Source: a bacterium (GTDB lineage: Bacteria; Pseudomonadota; Gammaproteobacteria; Burkholderiales; Burkholderiaceae_C). Taken from it: a DNA stretch of 54,523 nt. The notes under the pieces are model-generated. The model saw only the letters and a list, made by a program, of their open reading frames with translations. It was not told the origin of the DNA and did no database searches. The stretch covers positions 1-54,523 of the forward strand of contig JAVBXK010000072.1 in NCBI GenBank assembly GCA_030824555.1, written 5' to 3'. Shown here piece after piece: positions 1 to 9,020 of this stretch; position 1 is the first letter of the stretch, and the number at the start of each line of letters is the position of its first letter. Both the position numbers and the translations under genes were made by a program.

Positions 1-167
1 GACATGCCGCCATGGTGGGGGGGCTGTGTCGCGCGGGCATGTCGGCGCGGGGGGCTGTGTGTCGTGGTGCGTCGCGGTGTGTCGCGGGGCTTGGGGCTGT
101 GTATCAGCGTGTATCGGGGCGGTTGAGGCGGTGGTTTACCGTGCGGGTGCGGCCTAAACTCATCAAG

Positions 168-965
168 ATGACCCTCCCTGATTTGCCCCGTGTGCTGGTG
201 GTGGACGACGACCCCGACCTGCGTGACCTGCTGGCCACCTACTTGGGGGCCAACGGCCACGCCGTGCAGGTCGTGGGTGACGGCGTGGCGCTGCGGGCCG
301 CGCTGGCCCAGGGGCCGTTGCCCGATGTGATCGTGCTCGACCTGATGCTGCCCGGCGAAGACGGCCTGTCGCTCACGCGCTGGGTCAAAGCCCACTGGGC
401 TGTGCCGGTGCTCATGTTGTCGGCCCGTGGCGAAGAAATGGACCGCGTGATTGGTCTGGAGGTGGGGGCTGACGACTACCTGGCCAAACCGTTTGGCCCG
501 CGCGAGTTGCTGGCGCGTCTGCGCGCACTGATGCGTCGCGCACCCCCGCAGGTGCAGGACACCACCGCTGTCGCCTCTGCCATGGCCATTGCGTCAGCCA
601 ACCCGGCTGTTCGCGCCAACGCCATGCAAGCGGGCGATGCACCTCACAATCCCGGCAGCCGCTTTGGCCCCTTTGTGCTGGACGCAGCAGGCCGCCGTTT
701 GATGCGCGACGGGCAGGAGCTGACGCTGACCGGAGCCGAATTCGATCTGCTGGTGGCTTTGGTGGCGCACCCCAACCGCGTGCTGTCACGCGACACGCTG
801 GTGGACATGTTGAAAGGTTTTGACCGCGACCCGTTTGACCGCAGCATGGACAACCGCGTGACCCGCTTGCGCAAAAAAATAGAGGCTGATCCGGCCACAC
901 CTGCCTACATCCGCACCGTGCGTGGCGAGGGCTATCTGTTCAACCCGCGTGGCAACCAGCCATGA
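168..965 (+). CDS. OmpR-family response regulator
   Basis: A DNA-binding response regulator of about 265 residues. It has an N-terminal receiver domain (VLVVDDDPDLRDLL, phosphoacceptor Asp in VLDLMLPGEDG, Lys in ADDYLAKPFGP) and a C-terminal winged helix ending in VRGEGYLF. The wing segment DNRVTRLRKKIEADP is typical of the OmpR branch. The open frame extends upstream to about position 12, but that part is Arg/Gly/Val-rich and unlike the family. The ATG at 168, just before the receiver domain, is therefore preferred although its ribosome site is weak. A linker of about 35 residues between the domains is Ala-rich and probably flexible. The stop overlaps the start of the histidine kinase gene by 4 bp, so the two are co-translated and form a two-component system. 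Family assignment is secure; the regulated genes are unknown. Confidence 0.92.
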   Translation: MTLPDLPRVLVVDDDPDLRDLLATYLGANGHAVQVVGDGVALRAALAQGPLPDVIVLDLMLPGEDGLSLTRWVKAHWAVPVLMLSARGEEMDRVIGLEVGADDYLAKPFGPRELLARLRALMRRAPPQVQDTTAVASAMAIASANPAVRANAMQAGDAPHNPGSRFGPFVLDAAGRRLMRDGQELTLTGAEFDLLVALVAHPNRVLSRDTLVDMLKGFDRDPFDRSMDNRVTRLRKKIEADPATPAYIRTVRGEGYLFNPRGNQP

Positions 966-2293
966 CGCAGCCGCCCAGTCTGGTGCGCCAGAACGCGGTG
1001 TGGCTGGCGCTGGCGTTTCTGGCGGTCGAGTTGCTGGCCATGGTGGCCTTTGTCAGCCTGGTGGCGCTGCCCATGGCCCGCCGGTCGGCCGACGATCTGG
1101 CCGGGTTGATGGTCATTTCAGCCCAGACCTGGGCCGAATTGCCACCGCACACGCGCCCCGCCTTCGAGGCCGAGCTGCAGCTCAACCATGGCCTGCTGCT
1201 GCAACCCGCGCAGCCGGGTGAGCGTGTGGACGAGTGGCACCCCCCGTTTCTGTATCTGCTGGAAGCCGCGCTGGCCCGACGCGTGGGTACGCACGCGCAC
1301 CTGCTGCGCACCGCCACACCCCAAGGCGATACCCGGTACTGGGCCACGCTGCCATCTGGCGGACAGACCCTGGCAGTGGGCCTGGCTGCAGATCGCATGG
1401 CCAGTCAGCCGGTGGTGGCCTTGGTTGTCGTTCTGGTGCTGGGCCTGGTGGTGTCGGTGGGGCTGGCGTGGCTGCTGGCGCGGCGTGTGGTGGCCCCGCT
1501 GGCCAAGCTGGCGCAAGCTGCCGCGCAGATGGGCCTGGGGCAGCAGCCTGGGCGCTTGCCAGAGACAGGCCCCAGCGAGGTGGTGGCCCTGAGCCGCTGC
1601 TTCAACCACATGGCGGCCCAGGTGCACGAGCTGCTGACCGCACGCACGGCCTTGCTGGCCGGTGTGTCGCACGACTTGCGCACCCCGCTGGCCCGCATGC
1701 GCCTGGCGCTGGAGATGCTGGCAACCCATCCCAGCCCGTCGCTGCTGGCGCGGCTGGACCGCGATGTGCAGCACATGAACCAGATCATTGGCAATGTGCT
1801 GGACCTGGCGCGTGGTGTGGCCCACGAGGCCGCCACAACAGTCGATCTGGGCGCGTTGCTGGCCGAGCTGGCGGCGACCCATTCCACGGCAGCTTGCCAG
1901 GTGCTGGTACAGCTGGGTGAGGGTGCTGCGGGCTTGCACAGGGTGCCCGAGGTGTCGCTGCACCGTGCGCTGAACAACCTGCTTGAAAACGCCCTTCGCC
2001 ACGCCCCTTCGTGCCCGGTGACACTGGTGGGCGAGGTGGCCGGTGGTCGCCTGCGGCTGGGTGTGCTGGACCGCGGACCGGGCATTCCGTTGCACCGGGT
2101 CGAGCAGATGTTTCAGCCTTTTGAGCGGCTGGACGCTTCGCGCAGCCCCGCTGCGGGCGGCACGGGTTTGGGCTTGGCCATCGTGCGGGCACTGGCCCAG
2201 GCCCACGGTTGGCGGGTGACCCTGTTGCCCCGCGACGGCGGTGGCATGGCCGCGTGGCTGGCAATTCCCCTGGAGGGGGCGCTGAGCGATTAA
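962..2293 (+). CDS. Sensor histidine kinase, EnvZ-like
   Basis: An inner-membrane sensor kinase of 443 residues and partner of the OmpR-like regulator (4-bp overlap). It has an N-terminal membrane helix near residues 12-40, a periplasmic sensor loop, and a second helix near 148-170 (VVALVVVLVLGLVVSVGL). A HAMP linker follows, then the phosphoacceptor box GVSHDLRTPLARMRLALEM (His near 238). The ATP-binding domain has NNLLENALRHA (N box), DRGPGIP (G1) and GTGLGLAIVRA (G2). Organisation and length are normal for EnvZ-type kinases. The signal cannot be read from the periplasmic loop. No separate promoter is visible between regulator and kinase. Confidence 0.93.
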   Translation: MTQPPSLVRQNAVWLALAFLAVELLAMVAFVSLVALPMARRSADDLAGLMVISAQTWAELPPHTRPAFEAELQLNHGLLLQPAQPGERVDEWHPPFLYLLEAALARRVGTHAHLLRTATPQGDTRYWATLPSGGQTLAVGLAADRMASQPVVALVVVLVLGLVVSVGLAWLLARRVVAPLAKLAQAAAQMGLGQQPGRLPETGPSEVVALSRCFNHMAAQVHELLTARTALLAGVSHDLRTPLARMRLALEMLATHPSPSLLARLDRDVQHMNQIIGNVLDLARGVAHEAATTVDLGALLAELAATHSTAACQVLVQLGEGAAGLHRVPEVSLHRALNNLLENALRHAPSCPVTLVGEVAGGRLRLGVLDRGPGIPLHRVEQMFQPFERLDASRSPAAGGTGLGLAIVRALAQAHGWRVTLLPRDGGGMAAWLAIPLEGALSD

Positions 2294-2451
2294 GTTGTGT
2301 GTTGTAGAGTCGTAAACTGCTTGGCGCGCCCGTTGTTTTGGGCAAGGCAGGCAGGCTTCGCGTGGAGACCGGCGTGCTGATACCGAGTGCGTTGTATGCG
2401 GCCTGCCTTGGGCAGTGCCTGCTGCGTTGGGAAGCAGTCGTTGGGAAAAAA

Positions 2452-4794
2452 GTGAAAAAACTTCTGAATCAAATCGGGGATTTGGGTATTTGGCGTCCCG
2501 CAGCGGCGCTCATGCGCAACCTGGCCTTCCCTGTGAAGATGCTGCTGATTGCGGTGGCAACAGCGCTTCCGATGGCATGGCTGCTGTTTGCGTTCACCAG
2601 TGCGCAACGCGAGTCACTGGTGTTCGTTGCTGGTGAAAGGGATGGCGTGGCCATGGCCCAGGCCATATACCCAACGCTGAAGGCGGCTGGCAACTGGCGG
2701 TTTCACGCTCGCAGTGTGGCATTTGGCGAATCCGGCGCATCGGCTGACGAGGCCCGTCGCACCTTCGATGCACAGCTGAAGAAACTGGAAGACGTGCAAA
2801 ACAGAGTGGGCCCATCAATGGGTACGGGGCAAGCCTGGAGCCAGGTGCAACAGGCGGTCAGGGCAGCGCAAGCGGGTGAGCGTGGCAAGCCTGAGGCGGT
2901 TCTGGAGACGATGACGGTGTTGGCCCGTTCACTCGTCTCGCTGTTGAATGACGTGACTGACAAATCGGGACTGGCGCTGGATCCAGACATGGCTTCCTAC
3001 TACGTCATGAGTGCTGCGCTCATGCGCGGGCCGCTGGTGATTCAGGGTACGAGTGAGTTGCGTGGCCTGGCCAGCAGCACGTTGAAAGCGGGCAGTCTGA
3101 CGCCAGACACCTTTGTTCGCATGGTTCAGTTGCGTTCGGTCATCAGCCACGAAGTGGCCCTGGCAACAGAAGACCTGAGGAAGGTGCGTGCAGCAAATCC
3201 AGAAACAGCCAAACACTTGCAAGTGTCTGCACCCGAGGCCACAGCCGATTTCCTGAAGAAACTGGCCGACACTTTTCCGCCAGGGCAAGCAGACGTCAAG
3301 GGTGAGCGCGCGGTATTTGCTGCGCTGGCCAATCAGACGCTGGATCACCAGTTTGCTCAGATAGCGGTCAACCTGGGCGTGCTGGAAGACTTGCTTGTGC
3401 AACGCGAGAACCGGTTGACCCGCACGTTGTGGGTGTCGTTGGGCATCACGCTGCTGGGGCTGTTGGTGGCGGCTTACCTGACCATGGGCTTTTACGCGGC
3501 ACTCACCTCTGGGTTCAAGTCTGTTCGCACCCAGCTGCTGACCATGAGCATGGGCGACATGCGCAACGACATCCAGGTGGAAGGCAAAGACGAGGTGGCC
3601 GGTTTGCTGCGCGAACTGTCCTACATGCAGGCAGGCCTGCGCGACACCATGCGCCAGGTGCGCCACAGCAGCAACGAAGTGGTCAATGCCGCCATCGAAA
3701 TTGCCACTGGCACGCACGACCTCTCAGCCCGCACCGAGTCTGCCGCCGCCGCACTGGAAGAGTCTTCGGCTGCACTGGAGCAGACCGCTTCCACCACCGG
3801 CCACACGGCCGATGCCGTGCACCAGGCCACTGACCTGGCGCGCAGCAATGCCGACGTGGCTGCCCGAGGTGGTGAAGTGGTGGCGGAGGTGGTGCGCACC
3901 ATGGATCGCATCCATGCCTCTTCCAGCAAGATCAATGAAATCATCGGTGTGATCGATGGCATTGCCTTCCAGACCAACATCCTGGCGCTCAACGCTGCGG
4001 TGGAGGCGGCCCGGGCGGGTGAATCCGGGCGTGGTTTTGCTGTGGTGGCCACCGAGGTGCGCAACCTGGCGCAACGCAGTGCCAGTGCGGCCAAGGAAAT
4101 CAAGGCACTCATCACAGCCAGTGTGGCGCAGGTGACGCACGGTACTCAGGTGGTGCGCGGTGCTGGCGAGGCGATGGGAGAAATCGTGACGGCGGCAGAC
4201 CAGGTGCGCAGCTTGATGGACGAGGTGGCCACCGCCGCACGAGAGCAAAGCCAGGGCATTGCCCAGATTGGCCTGGCTGTGCAGGAGCTGGACCAGAACA
4301 CGCAGGCCAACGCCGCGCTGGTGGAAGAGGCCGCAGCCGCAGCCACTGCACAGCGTGGCGCAGCCTTGCGCATGGCCGCCATGGTGGATGAATTCCGCCT
4401 TGCGCCGGGCAAATCCGCGCAGGCTTCCATGGTGGATGGCATCGACATCGACGCCATCATCGACGGCCACCGCATGTGGAAGGTCAGGCTACGCGACGCC
4501 ATCGAGACGCATGCCACGGTGGACACCGCCACCCTGTCCCGTGACGACTGCTGCCCGCTGGGCAAGTGGGTGTACGGCGACGGTGGCAAACGGTTTGGCA
4601 GCCAGCCCAACTTCACCATGCTGATCGAACGACACAAAACCTTCCACCGGGTGGCAGGTCAGGTGGGTGAGCTGATCAACGGCAAGCAGTACTTGGCAGC
4701 CGAACAGGCCGTCGCACCCGGCACGCCCTTCGCCACTGCCACGCGCGAGGTGGTACAGGTGCTGTCAGCCGCCAAGCGAATGGGATTTGATTGA
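2452..4794 (+). CDS. Methyl-accepting chemotaxis protein with C-terminal CZB zinc domain
   Basis: A transmembrane chemoreceptor of about 780 residues. A helix near the N-terminus (MLLIAVATALPMAWLLFAF) is followed by a periplasmic ligand region of about 270 residues. A second helix (LWVSLGITLLGLLVAAYL), a HAMP domain and the signalling domain with its conserved hairpin ([20 protein letters not shown]) follow. After the signalling domain comes a CZB (chemoreceptor zinc-binding) domain: GHRMWKVRLRDAI, CCPLGKWVYGDGG and ERHKTFHRVAG carry the expected His/Cys ligands. In the family CZB senses zinc or hypochlorite-driven zinc release, here an inference. The frame is open upstream to 2338. The GTG at 2452 is chosen because it gives a short cytoplasmic leader; the ATG at 2512 is an alternative. 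It lies alone, 44 bp after the kinase stop if the longest frame is used. Confidence 0.9.
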   Translation: MKKLLNQIGDLGIWRPAAALMRNLAFPVKMLLIAVATALPMAWLLFAFTSAQRESLVFVAGERDGVAMAQAIYPTLKAAGNWRFHARSVAFGESGASADEARRTFDAQLKKLEDVQNRVGPSMGTGQAWSQVQQAVRAAQAGERGKPEAVLETMTVLARSLVSLLNDVTDKSGLALDPDMASYYVMSAALMRGPLVIQGTSELRGLASSTLKAGSLTPDTFVRMVQLRSVISHEVALATEDLRKVRAANPETAKHLQVSAPEATADFLKKLADTFPPGQADVKGERAVFAALANQTLDHQFAQIAVNLGVLEDLLVQRENRLTRTLWVSLGITLLGLLVAAYLTMGFYAALTSGFKSVRTQLLTMSMGDMRNDIQVEGKDEVAGLLRELSYMQAGLRDTMRQVRHSSNEVVNAAIEIATGTHDLSARTESAAAALEESSAALEQTASTTGHTADAVHQATDLARSNADVAARGGEVVAEVVRTMDRIHASSSKINEIIGVIDGIAFQTNILALNAAVEAARAGESGRGFAVVATEVRNLAQRSASAAKEIKALITASVAQVTHGTQVVRGAGEAMGEIVTAADQVRSLMDEVATAAREQSQGIAQIGLAVQELDQNTQANAALVEEAAAAATAQRGAALRMAAMVDEFRLAPGKSAQASMVDGIDIDAIIDGHRMWKVRLRDAIETHATVDTATLSRDDCCPLGKWVYGDGGKRFGSQPNFTMLIERHKTFHRVAGQVGELINGKQYLAAEQAVAPGTPFATATREVVQVLSAAKRMGFD

Positions 4795-4840
4795 TAGCAA
4801 ACTGTTGTTTACAGACAAGCGTCAGATGTGGTTTTTATTG
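4794..4840 (+). repeat. Dispersed intergenic repeat, copy A
   Basis: An AT-rich stretch starting ATAGCAAACTGTTGTTTA, containing AAGCG and ending in a T run, immediately after the chemoreceptor stop codon. It aligns by eye with copy B (47591-47640) along its whole length and more loosely with copies C, D and E. Local base composition is far below that of the neighbouring genes. It resembles the short intergenic repeats common in Comamonadaceae genomes. Confidence 0.6.
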
Positions 4841-4854
4841 GTAATTTAGCATGG

Positions 4855-4871
4855 TTTAAGCTTGCCCTAAG
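4855..4871 (+). promoter_or_regulatory. Putative PmrA/QseB-type box upstream of the QseB-like gene
   Basis: TTTAAG-CTTGC-CCTAAG: two six-base half-sites as a direct repeat with 5 bp between them. This matches the layout of the known PmrA/QseB box (YTTAAK-N5-YTTAAK). It ends 34 bp before the ATG at 4906, so it would suit autoregulation of the two-component operon. Similar 17-bp elements occur at 9440, 9477, 16932, 22899 and 22932. Confidence 0.6.
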
Positions 4872-4905
4872 ACAGGTGCGCTACCGTTCCTGCAGGAGAA
4901 AAACC

Positions 4906-5574
4906 ATGCGGGTGTTATTGGCTGAAGACGACGATTTATTGGGCTCTGGTTTGCGCGCAGGTTTGCGCCAGCAGGGCTTTCAGGTGGACTGGGTACGTGA
5001 CGGCGTGGCCGCTGAAAACGAGTTGCTGACGGGGGCCTATCTGGCCGCCGTGCTGGACCTGGGCCTGCCCCGCCAGGATGGCATGGACGTGCTGGCCAAG
5101 GTACGGGCGCGCAAGATCGTCACCCCCGTTCTGGTGTTGACCGCACGCGATGCCGTGCCCGATCGCATCCAGGGCCTGGATGCCGGGGCTGACGACTACC
5201 TGGTCAAACCCATCGACTTGCACGAGCTGGCTGCGCGCTTGCGCGCGCTGGTGCGCCGTTCGCATGGACAAACCCAGAATGCACTGGTGGCGGGTGGCCT
5301 TGAGCTGGATCCGCTGGCGCATCAGGTGAAGTGGGATGGCAACGTGCTGGACATCGTCGGGCGCGAATACGAGCTGCTGCATGTGCTGATGCGCAACGCA
5401 GGGCGGGTGTTGTCACGCGCCCAGATCGAGCAGCATTTGTATGAGTGGGGGCAAGAAGTGGCCAGCAACGCCATCGAGGTGCACATCCACCATCTGCGGC
5501 GAAAACTGCCCCCCAACACCATCGAAACCGTGCGAGGAGTGGGTTACGTGGTGCACAAAGGCGTTGCATCGTGA
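4906..5574 (+). CDS. QseB/PmrA-like response regulator
   Basis: A 222-residue OmpR-class transcription factor. The receiver domain has MRVLLAEDDDLLGSGL, acceptor Asp in VLDLGLPRQDGMD, LTARD and ADDYLVKPIDL. The C-terminal winged helix has VLSRAQIEQHLYEWGQEV and NAIEVHIHHLRRKLP, a signature of the QseB/PmrA/BasR branch. The start is the ATG at 4906, preceded by CAGGAG; the frame runs open upstream but has no conserved sequence there. Its stop overlaps the GTG of the kinase gene. A matching 17-bp box sits 34 bp upstream, suggesting autoregulation, and the same box recurs upstream of several redox operons in this window. Whether to call it QseB or PmrA cannot be settled from sequence alone. Confidence 0.92.
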   Translation: MRVLLAEDDDLLGSGLRAGLRQQGFQVDWVRDGVAAENELLTGAYLAAVLDLGLPRQDGMDVLAKVRARKIVTPVLVLTARDAVPDRIQGLDAGADDYLVKPIDLHELAARLRALVRRSHGQTQNALVAGGLELDPLAHQVKWDGNVLDIVGREYELLHVLMRNAGRVLSRAQIEQHLYEWGQEVASNAIEVHIHHLRRKLPPNTIETVRGVGYVVHKGVAS

Positions 5575-7058
5575 GCACTGTTCAACCCGGCCATGGCGGT
5601 CAAGCTGCTGGCAGCACCGTGCCGGTTGCTGCAACGGTCCGCCGTGCCCAGTCTCTGCAGGCGAGGCTGATGTGGACGGTGCTGGGCCTGGTGTTCGTGG
5701 TGTGGTCGGTGGCTGCTGTGGCCACCTGGCACGACACCGAACACGAAGTGGGCGAGTTGCTGGATGCGCACCTGTCTCAGGCGGCAGCGTTGCTGGTCAG
5801 CCAGCCCCTGGATGAACTGAGCCGCATCGATCTGCCGGAGACGCCCACGCTGCACGAGTACCAGCCCAAGGTGGTGTTGCAGGTGTGGCACGAGGGCACG
5901 CTGGTGGTGCGCTCTGCCAAGGCCCCGATGAAACCGTTGACGGCACCCAACCAGCGCGGGTTTATCCAGGTGGTGGTTGACGGTGTTGGCTGGCGTGTGT
6001 TCAGCGCACAGGGCCAGGACGAGCACGTGGTGGTGCACGTGGCCGAGCAGGACCAAGCCCGTCAGGACGTGGTGCTCGCCAGCATGCGCAGTGTCATCTG
6101 GCCCATGGCGGTGGCGTTGCCGTTTCTGGCGTTTGGGGTGTGGGTGGCGGTCAGGCATGCGCTCAAGCCGCTCAGCGAGCTGGGCTACCAGGTGTCCCAC
6201 CGCAAACCCGATGCATCCGAACCCTTGGCTGACAACGGCGTGCCGCGCGAGGTGCTGCCGCTGGTGGATGCGCTCAATCGCCTGTTCGGGCGCATTGCCA
6301 TGCTGATCGAGTCCGAACGCCGTTTCACGGCCGATGCCGCGCATGAGTTGCGCACGCCCCTTGCCGGCATCCGTATGCAGGCGCAGGTGGCGCAGGGTGC
6401 AGACGACGTGGCCGAGCGCAACGATGCGCTGGCCGCCACGCTTCAGGGTTGTGACCGGGCTGCACGCCTGGTAGACCAGTTGCTGCAACTGGCCAGGCTG
6501 GAAAGCCAGGCCGATGTGACCGGCCACCGTGCTCACGTGCCCACGTGGGTGCGCACGGTGGCGGCTGACCTGGCCCCAGTGGCTGCCAAGCGTGGCCAGC
6601 AGGTGAAAACCAGTTGCCGCGAGACGGCTGCCCCCGCAGATACCTTCGCTGAAAACGTGATGCGTGTGGGCAATGGGGTGGGTACTGCGTGGTATGCCCC
6701 CGCAGGCGCTGACTGGTGCCCTGTGCCAGAAGGTTTGTTGGCCATCCTGCTTCGCAACCTGCTGGACAACGCACTGCGTTACAGCCCGTCGGGGGCTGTG
6801 GTAAAGGTGGACTGCGGCGTGTTGCCCGAAGGGCGGGGCACCCTTACCGTGGAAGACAGTGGCCCGGGTATGGCGCCTGACGAACTCAAGCGGCTGGGCG
6901 AGCGATTCTTCAGGGTGGTGGGCACCAATCAGCCTGGCAGTGGTTTGGGTTGGTCCATCGTGACCCGCATCGCACGCCTGTACGGCCTGTCGCTGACGGC
7001 CACCCGCAGCCCTGAACTGGGTGGCCTGAGGGTGACCGTATCATGGGAGCCGATTTGA
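5571..7058 (+). CDS. QseC/PmrB-like sensor histidine kinase
   Basis: A 495-residue inner-membrane sensor kinase starting at the GTG that overlaps the regulator stop (GTGA). The first membrane helix (LMWTVLGLVFVVWSVAAVA) is followed by a periplasmic domain of about 135 residues. A second helix (VIWPMAVALPFLAFGVWVAV) comes next, then the phosphoacceptor box FTADAAHELRTPLAGIRMQ. The ATPase domain has RNLLDNALRYSP, DSGPGM and GSGLGWSIVTRIA. The periplasmic domain fits the 2CSK-type N-terminal sensor common in QseC-like kinases. A short stretch between the H box and N box (ENVMRVGNGVGTAWYAPAG) is longer than usual. It pairs with the QseB-like regulator; the stimulus is unknown. Confidence 0.92.
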   Translation: MSTVQPGHGGQAAGSTVPVAATVRRAQSLQARLMWTVLGLVFVVWSVAAVATWHDTEHEVGELLDAHLSQAAALLVSQPLDELSRIDLPETPTLHEYQPKVVLQVWHEGTLVVRSAKAPMKPLTAPNQRGFIQVVVDGVGWRVFSAQGQDEHVVVHVAEQDQARQDVVLASMRSVIWPMAVALPFLAFGVWVAVRHALKPLSELGYQVSHRKPDASEPLADNGVPREVLPLVDALNRLFGRIAMLIESERRFTADAAHELRTPLAGIRMQAQVAQGADDVAERNDALAATLQGCDRAARLVDQLLQLARLESQADVTGHRAHVPTWVRTVAADLAPVAAKRGQQVKTSCRETAAPADTFAENVMRVGNGVGTAWYAPAGADWCPVPEGLLAILLRNLLDNALRYSPSGAVVKVDCGVLPEGRGTLTVEDSGPGMAPDELKRLGERFFRVVGTNQPGSGLGWSIVTRIARLYGLSLTATRSPELGGLRVTVSWEPI

Positions 7059-7077
7059 ATTTTTAAGGCCATTCCAC

Positions 7078-8340
7078 ATGAAATCGTTCAAGCGCCTGGC
7101 TTTTTTGCGGATTGCCACGGTCACTGTCACGTTGTCGGCGTTGTCCACGCCGGTGGCCTGGTACATCTCGCGTGAAAATGCTGAACAGCAGGTGGTGGAG
7201 TTTGCACAAGAGGAGGCGCAACGCATCCTGGACCACTCCCACGCCATCGATCTGGCGGGGCCTGCTGCCCCGCAGCACGCAGCGCGGGCGGTTACCGTGC
7301 TGGTGGGTGGTTTGTTTGATATTGCAGAAATTTACAACGCCAGCGGGGTCAAGCTGGCCGAGGAAATGACGCCAGTCGGGCATGAACTGGAGCCCCTGTT
7401 GCCCAAGCATGGGCGGCCTGGCTACAAAAAATCTTTCTACGAAAGCCTGAAGGTGAGTCAGGACCGCTGGGTGATGCGGGTGATGGTGCCCTTGAAGCCG
7501 ATACCGGGTGGTGCCATCTCCGGGTATTTTGAAGGGGTGCGACTCATTCCCGAATGGCAGCGCGACCACATCCAGTCCGATGCCCTGGTGGTGGCGTTGA
7601 TGGTGTGTCTGGCATCGCTGATGTGCGGCGCGGTCATCTACCCGGTGGTCATTCACCTGTCCAGCGAGAACGAGCGGCGGGCGCAGCAGGTGCTGGAGTC
7701 GCACATTGCCATGATGGATGCCCTGGGCCGTGCCATTGCCAAACGCGACTCGGACACAGGCACGCACAACTACCGTGTGGCCTGGATTGCCGCCACGCTG
7801 GGTGAGGCGTTGGGCCTGAAAGGGGCCGACATGCAGTCACTGATCGCGGGCAGTTTTTTGCACGATGTGGGCAAAATCGGCATCCCCGATGGGATACTGC
7901 TCAAACCCGGTCGACTGGACGCCGACGAAATGGCCATCATGCGCACGCACGTCGAGCAGGGCCAGGAAATCGTGCACGGTGCGGGCTGGCTGGAGGGTGC
8001 CGCCGATGTGGTGGCCAGCCACCACGAAAAATGGGATGGCTCGGGCTACCCCAGGCAACTGGCGGCTGAGGCCATTCCGCTGTCGGCGCGCATTTTTGCG
8101 GTAGCCGACGTGTACGACGCCCTCAGCTCCAAGCGACCTTACAAGCCACCGATGCCGTTCGAGCAGGTGATGACCATTCTGCAAGAGGGGCGCGGCACCC
8201 ACTTCGACCCCACCGTACTGGCCTGCTTCGAGTCCATGGCACTGGCTGTACGCGACCGCATCGAAAGCCTGGATGAGGCCGGCATCAAACGCCTGATGGC
8301 AGACATGATCGAACGCCATTTCGACGCCATGACCGCCTGA
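7078..8340 (+). CDS. HD-GYP domain cyclic-di-GMP phosphodiesterase, membrane-bound
   Basis: A 420-residue protein with an N-terminal membrane helix, an extracytoplasmic sensor region of about 135 residues, and a second helix near 165-190 (DALVVALMVCLASLMCGAVIYP). The C-terminal HD-GYP domain has FLHDVGKIGIPDGIL (HD pair and conserved DxGKIGIPD), THVEQGQEI, SHHEKWDGSGYP and ADVYDALSSKRPYK. All expected metal-binding residues appear present, so an active phosphodiesterase degrading c-di-GMP is likely. It starts 19 bp after the QseC-like kinase stop and may share its transcript, which would link that system to second-messenger turnover. A hairpin follows the stop codon. Confidence 0.93.
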   Translation: MKSFKRLAFLRIATVTVTLSALSTPVAWYISRENAEQQVVEFAQEEAQRILDHSHAIDLAGPAAPQHAARAVTVLVGGLFDIAEIYNASGVKLAEEMTPVGHELEPLLPKHGRPGYKKSFYESLKVSQDRWVMRVMVPLKPIPGGAISGYFEGVRLIPEWQRDHIQSDALVVALMVCLASLMCGAVIYPVVIHLSSENERRAQQVLESHIAMMDALGRAIAKRDSDTGTHNYRVAWIAATLGEALGLKGADMQSLIAGSFLHDVGKIGIPDGILLKPGRLDADEMAIMRTHVEQGQEIVHGAGWLEGAADVVASHHEKWDGSGYPRQLAAEAIPLSARIFAVADVYDALSSKRPYKPPMPFEQVMTILQEGRGTHFDPTVLACFESMALAVRDRIESLDEAGIKRLMADMIERHFDAMTA

Positions 8341-8348
8341 AAACGACC

Positions 8349-8380
8349 ATCGCCGCAACGGACGGTGTCCGTGCGGCGAT
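8349..8380. terminator. Hairpin between convergent genes
   Basis: The arms ATCGCCGCAACGGAC and GTCCGTGCGGCGAT pair as a stem of about 14 bp with one bulged A and a 3-base loop. It lies between the convergent HD-GYP and cytochrome b561 genes. There is no long T run on either side, so it could be a weak bidirectional terminator. Confidence 0.5.
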
Positions 8381-8402
8381 CAGGCTTGGATTGGGGGGTG
8401 TA

Positions 8403-9020
8403 TCAGATGATGGAGTTGGAGAAGCGCGGTTGGGCGAAGCCAAGTGCCATGCGTGACATCAGGCCGTCCTTGATGACGTAGTGGTGCCCCAAGGCTGCTG
8501 CCACGTGAACACCGATCAGCCAGTAGCCCAGCTGGCCAACCACTTCATGCAGTTCCTTGATGTCGTGGGCAAATGCTTTGTTCGGCCCCATCAGTGCAGG
8601 CAGTTCCAGTCCGAAGAAGGGAATGGGTTTGCCCGCTGCGCTCAATGCCAGCCAGCCCGCCAGCGGCATCAGCAGCATGAAGCCGTACAGCGCCAGGTGG
8701 CCCATGGTGGCCATGCGGTGTGCCCACGTCTGTGCACTGCTGGCTGCGGTCTCCACTGGTTTGGGGCTGTTCCAACGGGCAGCCAGGCGAAGCACCACCA
8801 TCAGCAACACGCCCATGCCGAGCATGAAGTGAAGGGCTTTCATGAAATCACGCATCTCGGTGCCTTTTGCAAACAACACACGCAACTCGATGCTGGCAAA
8901 CACGGCCACCATCAGCAGTGCCATGAACCAGTGCACTGCCACCAGTGCGGTGCTGTAGCGAAATGGAGGTGGGGCAGCGGTGGTTCGACCTGGGTGTGTG
9001 GCGCTGAATGTGGTGGTCAT
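8403..9020 (-). CDS. Cytochrome b561-type membrane protein
   Basis: A 205-residue four-helix cytochrome b of the CybB/b561 superfamily. It has conserved heme-ligand histidines in the helices: ALVAVHWFMALLM, KALHFMLGMGVLL, MGHLALYGFMLLMPLAGW and GVHVAAALGHHYVIKDG. Such proteins move electrons between the quinone pool and periplasmic partners. The start codon overlaps the stop of the upstream PepSY gene by 4 bp, so the two form an operon. That operon is divergent from the DHC/SHP cluster, with two PmrA-like boxes in the shared control region. Confidence 0.92.
   Translation of the reverse strand: MTTTFSATHPGRTTAAPPPFRYSTALVAVHWFMALLMVAVFASIELRVLFAKGTEMRDFMKALHFMLGMGVLLMVVLRLAARWNSPKPVETAASSAQTWAHRMATMGHLALYGFMLLMPLAGWLALSAAGKPIPFFGLELPALMGPNKAFAHDIKELHEVVGQLGYWLIGVHVAAALGHHYVIKDGLMSRMALGFAQPRFSNSII

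Noticed and set aside
12-167. Upstream extension of the first response regulator
   Set aside because: The extra residues are low-complexity and unlike the family; GGGGCTGTGT-type repeats here are only short-range.
7053-7070. TTTAAG upstream of the HD-GYP gene as another PmrA-like box
   Set aside because: The second half-site (TCCACA) does not fit and the position is partly within the kinase gene's end.
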